NCBI RefSeq assembly: GCF_000003855.2
Contig: NW_003101671.1
Coordinates: forward strand, 1,750,799 to 1,814,798
From: Blastomyces gilchristii SLH14081
Taxonomy: Eukaryota > Ascomycota > Eurotiomycetes > Onygenales > Ajellomycetaceae
Length of the DNA: 64,000 nt
Reading direction: 5' to 3'
Below, piece after piece: positions 22,810-34,695 of this stretch (the stretch's first letter is position 1; the number at the start of each line of letters is the position of its first letter). A program made the translations under genes and the position numbers. Below the pieces are notes generated by a model. The model was not told the origin of the DNA. It made no database searches and worked only from the letters and a program-made list of their open reading frames with translations.

Positions 22810-24772
22810 ATGGTGACTCTAGCAGACGAACTATTGAACGATTTTGAGGAGTCTGGCTCTGAGGATGAGGGCAAGGTGGCCAACACTCTGTTCCCCGATA
22901 GTGTTGGGGAACCCGATTTGGATACTTCTGCGAAAGCTCGAGGCGAAGGGATGGAGCTGGACGGAGACGAAGAGGAAGGTAATGATGATGAGGCGGATGT
23001 GGATGTTGCCATAGACCCAACTGGGAAATTAGCCAAAGAAATGGGGGAAGCTGAGGCGACCAAGGCGAAGGTCGAGAAAATGCGACTCGGAGCCGTGAGC
23101 GATGTACGAAGCGTGGCAAGTTTAATGAAGACACTCCAACCGATTCTAGATGTAAGTTCAACTTCTCACAAACCACATATGTTCTGTCTTCTGCGATATC
23201 TGTGTTTACATTGGATGTTCTGGACAAATAGACCTGACCTTTCGCTTTGCCCCTCGACAGAAAGTATCCTATTACCAATCGCTTCCACCCGACAAAAGAA
23301 CGACGGCTATCGGTTCGATCGAGGATAATCCAGAGTATCATCTACTTACTGAGGCCAACTCCCTTTCAACTTCGATCGATAATGAGATGATTCTAGTCCA
23401 CAAGTTCATTCGGGATCACTACTCTACTAGATTTCCAGAGCTAGAAACTCTCATCACAAACCCGTTAGACTACGCGAAGACCGTGGCAATTTTACAAAAT
23501 GGCCCGCTCGACGATATCAAATCCTTGTCAACCTCAACGGATAATCTAGTTGGCGCGACTCTGAGATCCGTTCTCGATGGACCTTCCTTGATGATCGTCG
23601 CAGTGGAGGGAACTACAACCCGTGGCCGAGAGTTGTCCCAAACGGAACTCGAGACTGTTTTAGACGCATGCAAAATGATGCTATCGCTTGATAGAGCTAA
23701 GGGGATCCTAACCGACTATGTTCAATCGCGAATGAATGTCTTTGCTCCGAATCTAACGGTCCTCATTGGATCCCTCACTGCTGCACAGCTTCTAAATTAT
23801 GCTGGAGGTCTTACAGGGCTTGCGAAGACGCCTTCCTGTAATATTCCGCCTTTGGGATCAAAAAAACAAACAGGGACTGGCTTTGCAACTAATGTTGGGG
23901 TGAGACACCAAGGGTTTCTGTACCACTCACCGATCATCCAGGAAATCCCGAACGACCTGAAGCGGCAAGCGATGCGTATCGTATCCGCCAAAGTGGTTTT
24001 GGCCGCTAGAGTCGACCGAGTGCATAGTAGCCCCGATGGATCCACAGGAGAAGAACTGAAGCAAGCGTGTTTGGATCGGCTTGAGAAATTAACCGAGCCC
24101 CCTCCAAACAAGGGTCCACGTGCCCTACCTGCACCTGATGATAAACCGTCTAGAAAACGTGGCGGACGAAGAGCACGAAAGGCGAAGGAAGCGACCGCGA
24201 TGACAGAGATCCGCAAAGCACAGAATCGTATGGCGTTTGGGAAAGAAGAAAAGGAAATCGGATATGGTACTGGAGAGGGTACGAAAGGCTTGGGTATGCT
24301 TGGTCAGGAGGATCATGGCCGGATACGTGCAAGCCAAATCGACCAACGAACCAAGGCTAAGCTCAGTAAATCCAATAAGGGATGGGGGGCTGCGACTCCT
24401 ATCGGGGGAACTGCTTCTTCACTGCGAGGCTTTGGACAAGGCGCCGGAAATGCAACAGTATTACGAGCACAGGGACTCCGTACTGCTGGCGTTGGGCCGT
24501 CTCTTGGTGCCGGTGCCGGAATAGCCAGCTCGATCGCCTTTACCCCAGTCCAAGGTTTAGAGCTGGTCGATCCTAAGGCTCAAGCTGAGCTTAATAGGAA
24601 GCGGAAGGCGGAGGAGGATAGATGGTTTAAGAGCGGGACATTTACACAAGTTGGGAACCAAAACAATGGAGGTAACTCTAGTGGAGGATTTAAAGTTCCG
24701 GAATTGCCGCGGAAACGGGTTGATACTGGTGATACTAAGATGCCGCCGCCGCCCCCTCCGACAAACAAATAA
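22810..24772 (+). CDS. PRP31: U4/U6 snRNP protein Prp31
   Basis: Two exons, 22810-23151 and 23261-24772, joined in phase 0 through a 109-nt intron (GTAAGT ... CGACAG). Product is 617 residues. Prp31 binds the U4 snRNA 5' stem-loop with the 15.5K/Snu13 protein and tethers U4/U6 to U5 in the tri-snRNP. The N-terminus is acidic (about 10-75). It is followed by the NOSIC segment (about 95-170), the Nop domain (about 190-330, with VEGTTTRGREL, LSLDRAKG and GKTPS-like LAKTPSCNIPPLGSKK), then the Prp31 C-terminal domain with the basic KRGGRRARKAKE. The tail is Gly/Ala-rich and ends PPPPPPTNK. The spliced exon 2 begins KVSYYQSLPPDKRTTAIGSI, which is conserved and supports the junction. Confidence 0.95.
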
Positions 24773-25945
24773 CCTTAGCTCATTATGACCTCTCTCCTGA
24801 CTTTTGTGTATCATTACTTAGTTGCTTGTTCTTCCTTCACGGTTGCTCTGGGAATATAAGGTGGGGATGGCGCATTATTCATGTCACTGTTTGGGATGCA
24901 CAGTGTGATACCAGGCGTTATTCTTGTCAAAAAAAATATTATGTTTATACAGAAAGAGTTTGATGTACTGTATACGAAACTTCCTGAGAGGGAAAAAAAA
25001 AAACATAATTTTTTTCAATCTGAAATTGGATGTGTGCGCTTGAAGTCGCCAGAAAAAAAAGCCCAAAAGCAATAAAAAAGCCTGGAGGTTTTAAGATGGC
25101 GCATCCAGGTGCTGCTCTACTCCAATACATGGGTGTTTATATGTGTAGCAAGGATGACGAGGTCAAGCACAGCGAGCGACACATCCCGTCACTGTCCCTC
25201 TCTCCATTCCTAGATAGGTATCATTTCCCAGGTTCGAATGTCGACTGACTTGATTTACAGACCCTCCGCCCCCCCTTCGGAGGTCAAAAACTGGGATCCC
25301 AATGCATGTGGCGTCCATTGTGCGACTGTTTGAAGGCCTGACTTTGCCGCTACCAGCGTGCCATGTGCAAGTTTGATGCAAAATTGCGACTTTGTCTGCG
25401 GGAACATGAGCCCTCCCTTTAAGTGATAGAAAAGCCCTGAGAGGCCAAATTAGTGAATGCACGGAGTAGTTACTGTTGCACCATATATCTTAATTATGAG
25501 CCAATTTTTCTTTTTGTCCGCGCCAAGGGAACAACAACAACAACAAATGCATTGCTGTTGGGTCGAGGGAGATTTTCATCTTCCGGCCATCAAATTGAGA
25601 AGTGCGATGTGAGTCCTGATGCCGTGCGTCTTGTCAAGACTTCCTCGGGTTTGTTTTCAACTCCACTCCCAGGCTAAGCTCCGTGTGTGCTTTCTTTGCT
25701 TTCTTTGTCTTTTTTTCTTTTCCTTTTTCTTTCTTTCTTTCTTTCTTTTCTTTTTTTTTTTTTTTTCTCTTCTTTCTTTTCTTCATCGTTTTGCTTCTCG
25801 CTGGTATTTTCAAGCTGCAATTTCGGTGGAAGTTTCTTGCCTTAGCGGTCAGTGCTGAGTATTGGTGGATTCGGAGACCAAATATCTATTCCAAGCATCA
25901 TTATTCTGTGCTCCTCTTGTTGTCGTCGTCATTGCAAACGCAGCT
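24773..25945. other. Intergenic region with long pyrimidine tract
   Basis: PRP31 3' end followed by the promoter of the next gene. A C/T-only tract dominated by TTTC (about 25703-25790) lies about 150 bp before the next start codon, a usual position for fungal core-promoter CT tracts. An earlier alternative frame start at 25862 uses TTG and is not a likely initiator. Confidence 0.5.
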
Positions 25946-26795
25946 ATGGGATCGTTTCACTATGGCGCGAAACCTATCTACCCCCTAAAAGTCCCTGTCT
26001 TTCACCACAGTCTTGTAACAGATGACTCTGACGCGCTCAAATTCAAAGCCGCCTCGTTCCTCCAACTGCAGCAGGGGATCAAGTATCAAGAAGCCGCTTC
26101 CTCAAACTCGTATCTCATCACTTCCCCTTATAACCAGGAGGGCCACCATCTTGATCTCCATACGCTTGAGCCTTCCAGTCAACTTCTCGCTAAGGCGCTG
26201 ACGGTTCTCAAACCCATTCGATCTGATTATGCAACAGCGGAATATGTCGAGTCCTTCAACTGGCAGCTTGTGATGGATGTGCTGAGGGATCTGGCCGCTG
26301 CAGAAGGGTATGAGTGGAAGGAACAGTCGTTCCACGTCGTGACGTTTCGATCCGTTCTTCTTCCAACGGCAGATCCGGGCAGGCTCACCGAGCTCGATTC
26401 ACATTCACACGAGGAAGCCACTGCCAGCGGTGGACTGTTGAAATATTGGTTTGGGACCAAGGATGAGAAATTGAGGAATTTGGCGACCTGTAAGTGGAAG
26501 TTGATTTTTATATTTCCGTCCTTTCGGGTCTTTCTTATATATCTCTGCGAAGGACATTGTGTCAATGGAGTATTCTATTCCGTTTATTTGGGTTTGGGCA
26601 TCCACTCATTCTCCCACGTTAGGTATTTGGCGAAGCAGAGAGGACGCGAGACGTGGCGGATTAGGACCCTGGCACGGAAAGGCGATAGCAGCCGCGCGAG
26701 AATTGTACCAAAAGATTGAATTTAAAACTTTGAAGTTGGTTATTGCCGACGGGGTTGAGCGGTGGGATATTGTGGATGAGAAGAATGCAGCTTGA
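25946..26795 (+). CDS. Conserved fungal protein, UPF0643-like
   Basis: Two exons: 25946-26489 and 26623-26795, joined through a 133-nt intron (GTAAGT donor, TTAG acceptor, phase 1). Product is 238 residues. The start is the first real ATG (MGSFHYGAKPIYPLKVPVFH). The junction restores ...LRNLATC-IWRSREDARRGG..., and the frame then runs through GPWHGKAIAAARELYQKIEF to the stop. The block LLKYWFG...RNLATC-IWR resembles, from memory, the fungal UPF0643 family, whose biochemical function is unknown. No signal peptide or membrane segment is evident. Without the splice the reading frame loses this conserved tail, so single-frame predictions here would be wrong. The family name is a recollection and needs a profile search. 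Confidence 0.75.
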
Positions 26796-28068
26796 GTAAA
26801 TGCTTGGCTATGAGGAGGGTAAGTTAAAATCTTCATTAGGCTAACCTGCCTGTTTCTGTCAGCGACTTTCGTGTCTCTCATTGTCGGTATTATTCCCCTT
26901 TAGCAGTCCACATTCATTGCATGTTGGAATTGGATCATGGAGTATACTTGTAGAATTTAAGCTTTCTCGTTTATGCTTCCCAACTGAATGCTCTCTACTC
27001 TTTTCATCCCCCATAGGTTAGCTCTGGGAAGGTTAATAATCATTGCGGTTACAGTAAACCATGCTCACTACGAAATTATAGGAACTTAATAGTACGCGTT
27101 TAGTTTTGTAGGTTGTGTAAGATCGTAGCTCTGATCGTAGCTCTGATCGTAGCTTTGATCGTAACTTTGATCGTAGCTCTTCCTAGCTACATCATCCCTT
27201 AGTGTTAGAAGCACAGACAGGTTGCATGTGCTGCTCACACATTTTTGCAGTAGTTAAGTCTGGCGCTGGGAAAGAGCCCAAAGCTCCATCTGTATATTTG
27301 CCAGGAAGATTTGAAGCCAACATCAAGCTCTAATGCTTCAATCTCATCAGTCCTTATAGGCTCACAATCAGTTTTTTTTAACTCTAACAATTGGAAAAGA
27401 GTGGAGTTATCCTGGGTTTCGGCGCGCCAGCCAGTGTGCTACAAATTCCTCAGCAGTTGGGCAAACAAGAGGAAGAGAGTTTTATAGGCGCGCTTGCCAC
27501 AATAATAATGGTTGACAAGCACAGCACAGCCCCAGACAGCCACATGAATTTAACTTAACCTTAATTGAGCCTCACCATCAACATCCAACCAATCGCAACA
27601 ACGGGATCCCAGAGGCCCAACAGCGTAGAGCCTACAGACTACACTCAAACCAGACAGCGTCACCAGCATATGGCCAGTAATCCAAGGACCCTCTACAGCA
27701 TCGCACGAATGGCACAACGGCGTTGACATGTAGGTGCGTTAGCTTGGATCATTGCATCCTTACTGTACTCCGTACTCCGTACAGTCCCAGCACAGCCAGA
27801 ATTGCGGGGGTTCCTTCGCGCGAATAATCAGGCTGCTTTGATCATGGGGGGCATCGCATGTATAGCCTGTTGCCTGATGGCCTGGAAGGACTTCTTAAAT
27901 GCCCGTCTCCTTCTCTTAAATCAATCAGCATGTTGCTGCTTGGGGCAAGTATTCTTTTGCTGGTTTACCAAAAACCCTTTTCCGTAATAGAAGCATTTTG
28001 GACTTGTCTATACCGTTCTGAACCTTTTTTCCCTTAACCCTTGAAAAGAGACATTCAACTACGGTAAC
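26796..28068. other. Intergenic region
   Basis: No gene seen. It contains the 12-bp tandem array at 27121-27180 and two overlapping copies of TACTCCGTA at 27766-27781. The right end must hold the promoter of the vWA-Hint gene. Confidence 0.5.
27121..27180. repeat. Five tandem copies of a 12-bp unit (GATCGTAGCTCT)
   Basis: Exactly five 12-bp units fill 60 bp. Units 1, 2 and 5 are identical, unit 3 has one change and unit 4 has two. There are no spacers, so this is a minisatellite and not a CRISPR array. Confidence 0.9.
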
Positions 28069-30579
28069 ATGGATCCTGCTCAGTCAGTGGCATCTACTGA
28101 AGATGATTTCGAAATCATTGATGACCAAATTCCAATCCGCTCCCGCCCGAGCACAGGTACCAATATTGCCGGAGAACGGAATCCCAATGAAGTGGCGGTT
28201 CAACTGCATCCCCTGCCAGACACCAACTCTATGATACTCTCCGTTCACCCTCCACTGCATCCTGAAAAGGAACTCCGTCATGTTCCGTGTGACATTGTCC
28301 TTTGCATTGATATCTCCTACAGCATGTCGTCGAGCGCTCCCCTGCCTACGACTGACGACTCAGGAAAACCCGAAGACACCGGGTTGAGTGTCTTGGACTT
28401 AACCAAGCATGCTGCCAGGACAATAATTGAAACACTCAACGACAACGACCGCCTCGGCGTTGTGGCTTTTTCAACTGATGCTGAGGTAATTTCGAGTTGG
28501 TCATGGCCGGTTTAGCCTTTAACAAGCGTTATTAATAGTTTGGTGTAGGTCGTCTACAAGATATCCAATATGAACGAAGACAACAAGAAAGCAGCGTTGA
28601 AAGCGGTGGAAGCTCTGTGGCCATTATCTTCAACGAACTTATGGCATGGATTAAAATTGAGCCTGGAGGCGCTTGAGGAGGTAACGCCCATACCGCAGAA
28701 TGTTCAAGCTCTTTATATCTTAACCGATGGTATGTACAGGATTGTGCGGAGTAGGGTACCTCACGCTAATGCATCTAAATTCAGGCATGCCAAATCATAT
28801 GTGTCCAAGGCAGGGGTATGTACCGAAATTACGTTCCATTCTGCAGCAGAAGGATCGCCTGCCAATGATACATACATTCGGGTTTGGCTACTACATTCGC
28901 TCAGGTTTGTTGCAGGCGATTTCAGAGGTCGGCGGCGGAACTTATTCCTTTATCCCGGATGCAGGAATGATAGGTACGGTCTCTCCACACCTGTCGTTAG
29001 CATGCACCTTCTTATATTCGAACAGGTACCGTCTTTGTCCATGCTATTGCGAATCTTTACACGACTTTCGCGACTCAAGCAATGATATCGATTCGGACCT
29101 CGGGTTCGGTAGAGATAGCGCAAGACGAAGGTAGCAAAACGGGTCTCGGACTGTATGAGGAGTCAACAGAGGACGGCGCTCTCGCAGTGACCGTTGGCAG
29201 CTTGCAATACGGCCAGTCTCGCGACGTAATTATCCGGATGAAAAATGCAACAAGTAAACCGTCGACGGCCCAAGCAACATTAACATATAATTTCCAGGGG
29301 AATGCTAAATCAGTCGCTTCTAGCGAGCAGATACTCTCTCAGCGCACATCTCTTCCAGCTCATGTTTCCGGCTATCATTTGTCTCGTGCGCGTATCTGTG
29401 GCTTTTTGAGGACTCTCTTCCCTCTCCGGCCAGATAAACAGTATGCCAGTCTTACTAAAGACCAGCTTGAGAATGCAAAGCAAGAGCTGGATTCCATAAT
29501 CAAAGAAATAAAACAGCTTGGATATACCGACGAAGGGAATGGTAGCCTAGTAAGGGATCTCGCCGGTGAAGAACCGGAAGGCCAAATTAGCCTTTCCATC
29601 TCGACTCAAGCCAACTATGAGAAATGGGGCAAACACTACCGTGAGTACCTCCTCCTTGTTTTTGCTATACCAATCCGTTTATGGGCTGTATTGACTGTAT
29701 CTTCAACCAGTGCTTTCTCTTCTCAATGCGCACATCCGTCAGATATGCAATAGTTTCAAGGATCCCGGACCTCTTGAATATGGCAAGAACTCCCCCTTCT
29801 TCTGCCGGTGCCGTGAGGAGCTTGATACCTGTTTTGATAATCTTCCCCCACCGAAGCCATCGATCATCCAGAAGACGCGTGATGGGACAGTTGTACCCCG
29901 CGCGTCTTACGCAATGTCTCGATACAACTGCAGGAACAATCCTTGCTTTGCCGGCCATTGCAACATCCGCCTTTCCGAAGGGAACGATAGCGTACCGATC
30001 GAGAATCTTCGCGCAGGGACCAAGGTGTGGACTCCGTGCGGCCCGCGTCGCGTTAGGGCCATTTTGGCTACAGCTGTCAAGGACACTGTCGTCTGCAATA
30101 TCGGCTCTTTAATCATTACTCCATGGCACCCAATCCAGGTAGCAGGAGACTGGATGTTCCCCTCAGATGTATCAGAACGGAACACCCCATTCTCGGGCAA
30201 AGTCTACTCCATATTGCTTGACTCTAGCCCCGACTCGGATGCCCATGCGATCATGGTAGAAGGGCATGTCTGCGTCTCACTTGGTCACGGCGTCCGGAGT
30301 GGTAACGATGTTCGTGCACATGCCTTCTTTGGCAGCTACCCCAGTGTTGCTAGGAGCCTGGCATCGCTTCCCCGTGACGTCAACGGGGTCTTGAGATGTT
30401 CAGGGGTGAAACGAAACCCATTAACAGAGTTAGCTTGTGGATTTATTGGTGAGGGAAGATCCCGAGTAACAATAAACAAAAATTCCTTCAGGAGATCCGT
30501 AAAAACGGGGCTTCACTATCGCTTTCGCGCTCCGATGACGTCGGCCTCAAGCCGACGAACCGCTTGTCTGGTTTTTTAA
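28069..30579 (+). CDS. von Willebrand factor A domain plus Hint domain protein
   Basis: Exons 28069-28485, 28549-28729, 28785-28973, 29026-29640 and 29711 onwards, all with GT-AG introns of 52-70 nt. Read through to 30579 the product is about 756 residues. An optional 43-nt intron (30449-30491) would end it at 30502, giving 716. After a polar N-terminus, a VWA domain spans about 75-265, with an intact MIDAS motif DISYS and LYILTDG. A beta-rich inter-domain segment (Vwaint type) and an alpha-helical stretch follow. A Hint (Hedgehog/intein) domain then starts near NPCFAGHC, with IENLRAGTKVWT and the block-B-like TPWHP. VWA-Hint proteins are a known but functionally obscure fungal and protist class. 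The Hint nucleophile Cys and TxxH seem present, so autoprocessing is possible. No signal peptide is visible, so the protein is probably intracellular. Confidence 0.85.
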
Positions 30580-32104
30580 AGCTTGAGGAGCAAATCTATG
30601 CTGAACGGGATTATTTGTTCCGCCGAGGAATGCGGTGCCGGGAAGGGCAGGTATTTCAATTATGATTTATAATAATTTTGTCGAGCATGGAATATCCTGT
30701 TATATCAGGACCAAACGCTGGTCTAAAAAGATGTGTGGTGTCATAGGATTCGCCACACTGGCAGATTTCGCAGTGAGGTTCCCGTCCTTTTGATATGAAT
30801 TATGTTGGATTCAAGTTTTAATTCAAACGTGCTACCTACCCTACCCATTATTGTTTCTAATGTAACCCATATCTGTCTGTAGTGTGTTTCTGAACCCTAT
30901 CTCACTGAGCCTTCACTATCCGCAGGATATTCGATGACCAACAGATATTTTTGGAAAAAACTCAGCGGTTAGATCGTTATTTTTCTGGATCTAGGACATA
31001 AATTCAATGAAGTAAGTCCAGCCACCTTCATGATCTCTCTCGTACATACCTAAGACTCCATGGGCCTGTATGAGGTGGCCTTTGCCTTGAGGCTGCCTAC
31101 AGTCAAATTACCCAATTAGATTTTTGTGGAGATAGATAGTTACAAGGCAAAATCAGATCACCAGTTCACTCTTCTGATACTCTTCCAAGGTGGGCTCTGT
31201 TGAACATGTTGTGTAGCACTAATCCTATAAATTCTCAGTCCTGGTCCATTATCCATATGGCATTTAGCTTTCTGCACTGCTACTTAGCGCGCCCCGCCGC
31301 CAAGCAACTCAACCTCCATAGCTTCATCCTAGGGCTACTACTGGGTGGACCACACTCTACCATACCATACCACTAGAGATTCAAGGTCCTTTTTCTAGCT
31401 CGAGTGTCGGAGAGGTGGGAAATGATTTGATAGGTGCTAAAATTAGCAATCAGTGCGTCCCATATTTCTCTCGGATAAAGGGGACTGTTGCAGATGAATG
31501 GCTAACCCTGAGGCAGTCCCTCTCCCACACATCGAGAGCCAGCCCTGACAGATGTTATCTGACATGTCTAAGATTTGTATCTGCGCTGCCCCATATGCAG
31601 CCTTACGTGTCTGGGTTAGGGGCTTTTCCGGGATTACTGGAATGGAACCGCAGACATGCTAGGATCCCGATCGAATGATACTTCATGACTTGGATCCTAT
31701 GAATTCCGCGAATCTAATGGTGATGTTTTCCGTTGGTCTTCAGAGCTACTGGTTCACAGCAGCTTTTCTTACTTTGAAGGTGGAAAGAGGGTTGGCGAGG
31801 AGAAAATATGGTTCAAAATATGGATGAACTCTCTAAATATACATCAAGTAAGGAAAGGACAGAATAGGAAAATGATTCCGAAAAGAGAATATGCTAACTC
31901 CCTCTCGCTACCGATGGTTTCAATGGACAATGTCCAAACAATTCGAGTAACACATCTTAACCAAAGCAATCCGAGAACTTCCATGATTCGCAAATATCAA
32001 ATTTTAAACAAAACGCAAACGAAAATGAATCGCATCCCTACTTTCCCACTTCCTTCCAAAAGAAATAAAAACATGAAAAGAATCCTCCTCAACCGGCCAT
32101 TCCC
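30580..32104. other. Intergenic region
   Basis: No gene seen. Short frames here carry no recognisable domain. The vWA-Hint 3' end and the 3' end of the small secreted protein gene converge into it. Confidence 0.5.
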
Positions 32105-32503
32105 TTACTCCTTTCCGCATGTAATGACAGTGCCGCGCATGTCACGGGGTTTGGCCTCGTCTCTGTCGTCGTCCAAGTCTTCAAAAGTGTCGCGATAGTT
32201 AATATCCGCAATAAGAGCGTCATGTTGATCTTTAATCGTGCAGTAACCGCCTCGAGCAATCTTTGTCAGCTGGACGCTGGAGGCGAGAAGATGGCCATGA
32301 GAGACGACGTGGGTGTCCCCGAAGAGCTCGACAACGTCTCTGGGTTTGTTATCAAGCGGGATCATCTTTGAGCCCGAGCGCCCGGTTAGGTCGTTTGTTA
32401 GCTGGACTCTGACACTGTGGCTTCTCTGGGTGCTGCGACGTGTGGGAGTGGCAGAGATGGAAGTGGCAAGGAGGCCAAGGACAACGGCGAAGGAGATCTG
32501 CAT
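32105..32503 (-). CDS. Small secreted protein
   Basis: Intronless frame of 132 residues. Residues 1-18 form a textbook signal peptide (MQISFAVVLGLLATSISA, cleavage likely before TPTRRS). The mature part is about 114 residues with two Cys (GGYC and VITC near the C-terminus), which could form one disulphide. The tail is acidic (TFEDLDDDRDEAKPRD). A basic segment TRRSTQRS just after the signal could serve as a Kex2-like processing site. The family is not recognised. Size and features fit a secreted fungal protein of the effector-like class, but nothing in the sequence defines a target. It stands alone, with more than 1.5 kb of non-coding DNA on either side. Confidence 0.7.
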   Translation of the reverse strand: MQISFAVVLGLLATSISATPTRRSTQRSHSVRVQLTNDLTGRSGSKMIPLDNKPRDVVELFGDTHVVSHGHLLASSVQLTKIARGGYCTIKDQHDALIADINYRDTFEDLDDDRDEAKPRDMRGTVITCGKE

Positions 32504-34695
32504 TTTGAAGATTGAGGTATATGTGTTTCTTGTCTGATGAATATGTAGTGTTTGGAAGGAGGCGTGGACGGTTGAGAATTCTAGGAGCAGAGAAGCTTAT
32601 AATATTGCTGGAAGAGGATTTTTTTTTTTTGGATTTCTTTGATGCTGCTGCGATTGGAGTTCTGGTTCTGTGATGATTATTTCTGATTCTAAAGCAGATG
32701 CACGATGTCCTTTATATCTTTCTCTTCGGCAGCTCCATGTTATTAAAGGATCCATACTTTGCGCAGCCGGTCAGATTCCAGTGAGGTAGGATTCTCATCA
32801 ATAATGCGCCCACGTATTTTTGGCGATCTTTACCCAAGATTTAGCCCATTGTACAGCCTTCGCTCCTAATTGATAGACTCGCTGTCAAGCGGGGTGTGCA
32901 AGACCTTCCCCCCCTTTAGTAACATTAGAGGCTAAATCTACGCTAGATCAACGCTCCCTAAGAGAAATACAGCGGCTGGTAATCTGATCGTTCAGCTCAA
33001 ACATGGGTGCGATGTGACAAGAAGTGCAAACGGGGATTTGCGATTCCCATTCAACCTTGGCGTATCCCTTTAGGAGGTTCGTTAATTCAGCCGTGCAGCC
33101 AGTCCGCGCCTCGTCGAAAAGCCGCGGAACTCAGCTCACGGTGATTTCAATTGGTTCTGCGATGTCATAGCCACGCTCCCCACTAGAGGAGATTTATCCT
33201 CTCTAAGTCGGACCTACGCTGAAAGTGGAATTGGACGGTCATCAGCACTCTGAACCAGAAGCCAAACTTTTGGTAACTACGGGGTAGTTTTGCTGGAGTC
33301 AGGCCAGTTCCATTACTGTTCTATTTTCTCATTCCGTGCAGCTTACTATGATAGAGATTCGGGACTTGGCTCGCAAACATATCATCATCAACAATCCAGC
33401 TTAGCCGTATTGGATGTAAGTTATCAGGACACTAAGATATACAATTATTGGCCAGCAATGCAACGGATCGATTTACTAACTTCTATATCAGCGAAGATCT
33501 GAGGAATTCGTAATGAAATATCTATTTTGAACATCCAGCTGTACAAAATTGAGATAGGGACCGTTCGAGCTCATAATCTCCTACAACCCGAGGAGGGAGC
33601 CGATATGGAGCTAGATTACAGCGTACCCGATCAAACAGATAGAACCTTCCATGCTGCTGTTAGTGATGTTATTGTGGTCAGGGTTCCTCATTGTAATGCT
33701 TTAATAATTTAATTATTCATGCTTAACTATCTATGAATGTAAAGTATGGTTTTGTTTAACAACTTGATATTTATTTTTAGAAGGATTTCACTCCATTCAT
33801 GTGCTGCTGCGAAGTCCCGGCTTCAATTCATTGGACGCCTTCTATTACTCCATTAACTTATCTACTAACCCTCGACTTTCTGGAGTTGATGTCATTTGTC
33901 CTCTGATAATTGTAGCTAAACAATTTCTAATCTCCACCTAATCTCTAGCGCATCGCCGGACGCTCAGCCTTGCCATCTGACCTCTTGGACAAATGGAGGA
34001 GGAAATGCGCTCTAAACCTATCTCGACTTAGTCGGCGAATTTTGGATCTATTTTTGGTAGCTGATTGTGATCTCCATCTCGAAGGATTTACATTAGGATT
34101 CAAAATCCCGCTTGTGGAGAGGCGGGCTGACGGATGGCTTCGTTCAAAGTCATATTCCATTGTATGCTGGAGGATTCTGCATAGCCAGCATTCAAAGAAG
34201 AGCTGTCAGGTAGAGAGCTCTTTACTATGGTTCATGTACGTAGTTCTATTCCTGGTTCACGACGGGAGCTTGCTGTAAAATGTTTAGATGTTAAGACCGA
34301 AGGTAGGAAGGACTGGATGCGGGGCGGGTGCATTTAGTTATCAGTTCGTCCCATAGATCAATGAGCGCCGTCTGCCTATTGTCCTCTGAGACTCAATTAA
34401 ACGAGATACTGCCAATTCATGTCATCAAAAGCAAATTGTCTTCGTATTGCTATTTACCATTCAGCCGTTAGAAGATACGGTCCGGAGCGCCTGAAAGATT
34501 GATCCCATTAGCCGAAGTGAGGTTCCGACATCAATGCTATATACAGCTGGTGCTTCATAGCTGACCTGAGGAAAAGAGGTTTAAGGGCCCGAGCATCACC
34601 AAGCCTCCCGCGCCCGCGCCCTCCAGGGGCTTGAAATATTGAAACAGTTAACATCAGAAAGAGACTACTCAGTTGACCGATGTCGCTTGAGGTAA
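32504..34695. other. Intergenic region
   Basis: About 2.2 kb without a supportable gene. It includes the promoter of the small secreted protein gene (a T10 run lies near 32620) and the 3' side of the LovD-like gene. Short frames around 33.3-34.3 kb show no recognisable domain. Confidence 0.5.

Noticed and set aside
25231..25260. tRNA B-box-like GGTTCGAATG
   Set aside because: No matching A-box, acceptor stem or cloverleaf can be drawn upstream.
27121..27180. Tandem 12-bp repeat as a CRISPR array
   Set aside because: Units are directly adjacent without spacers, and the genome is fungal.
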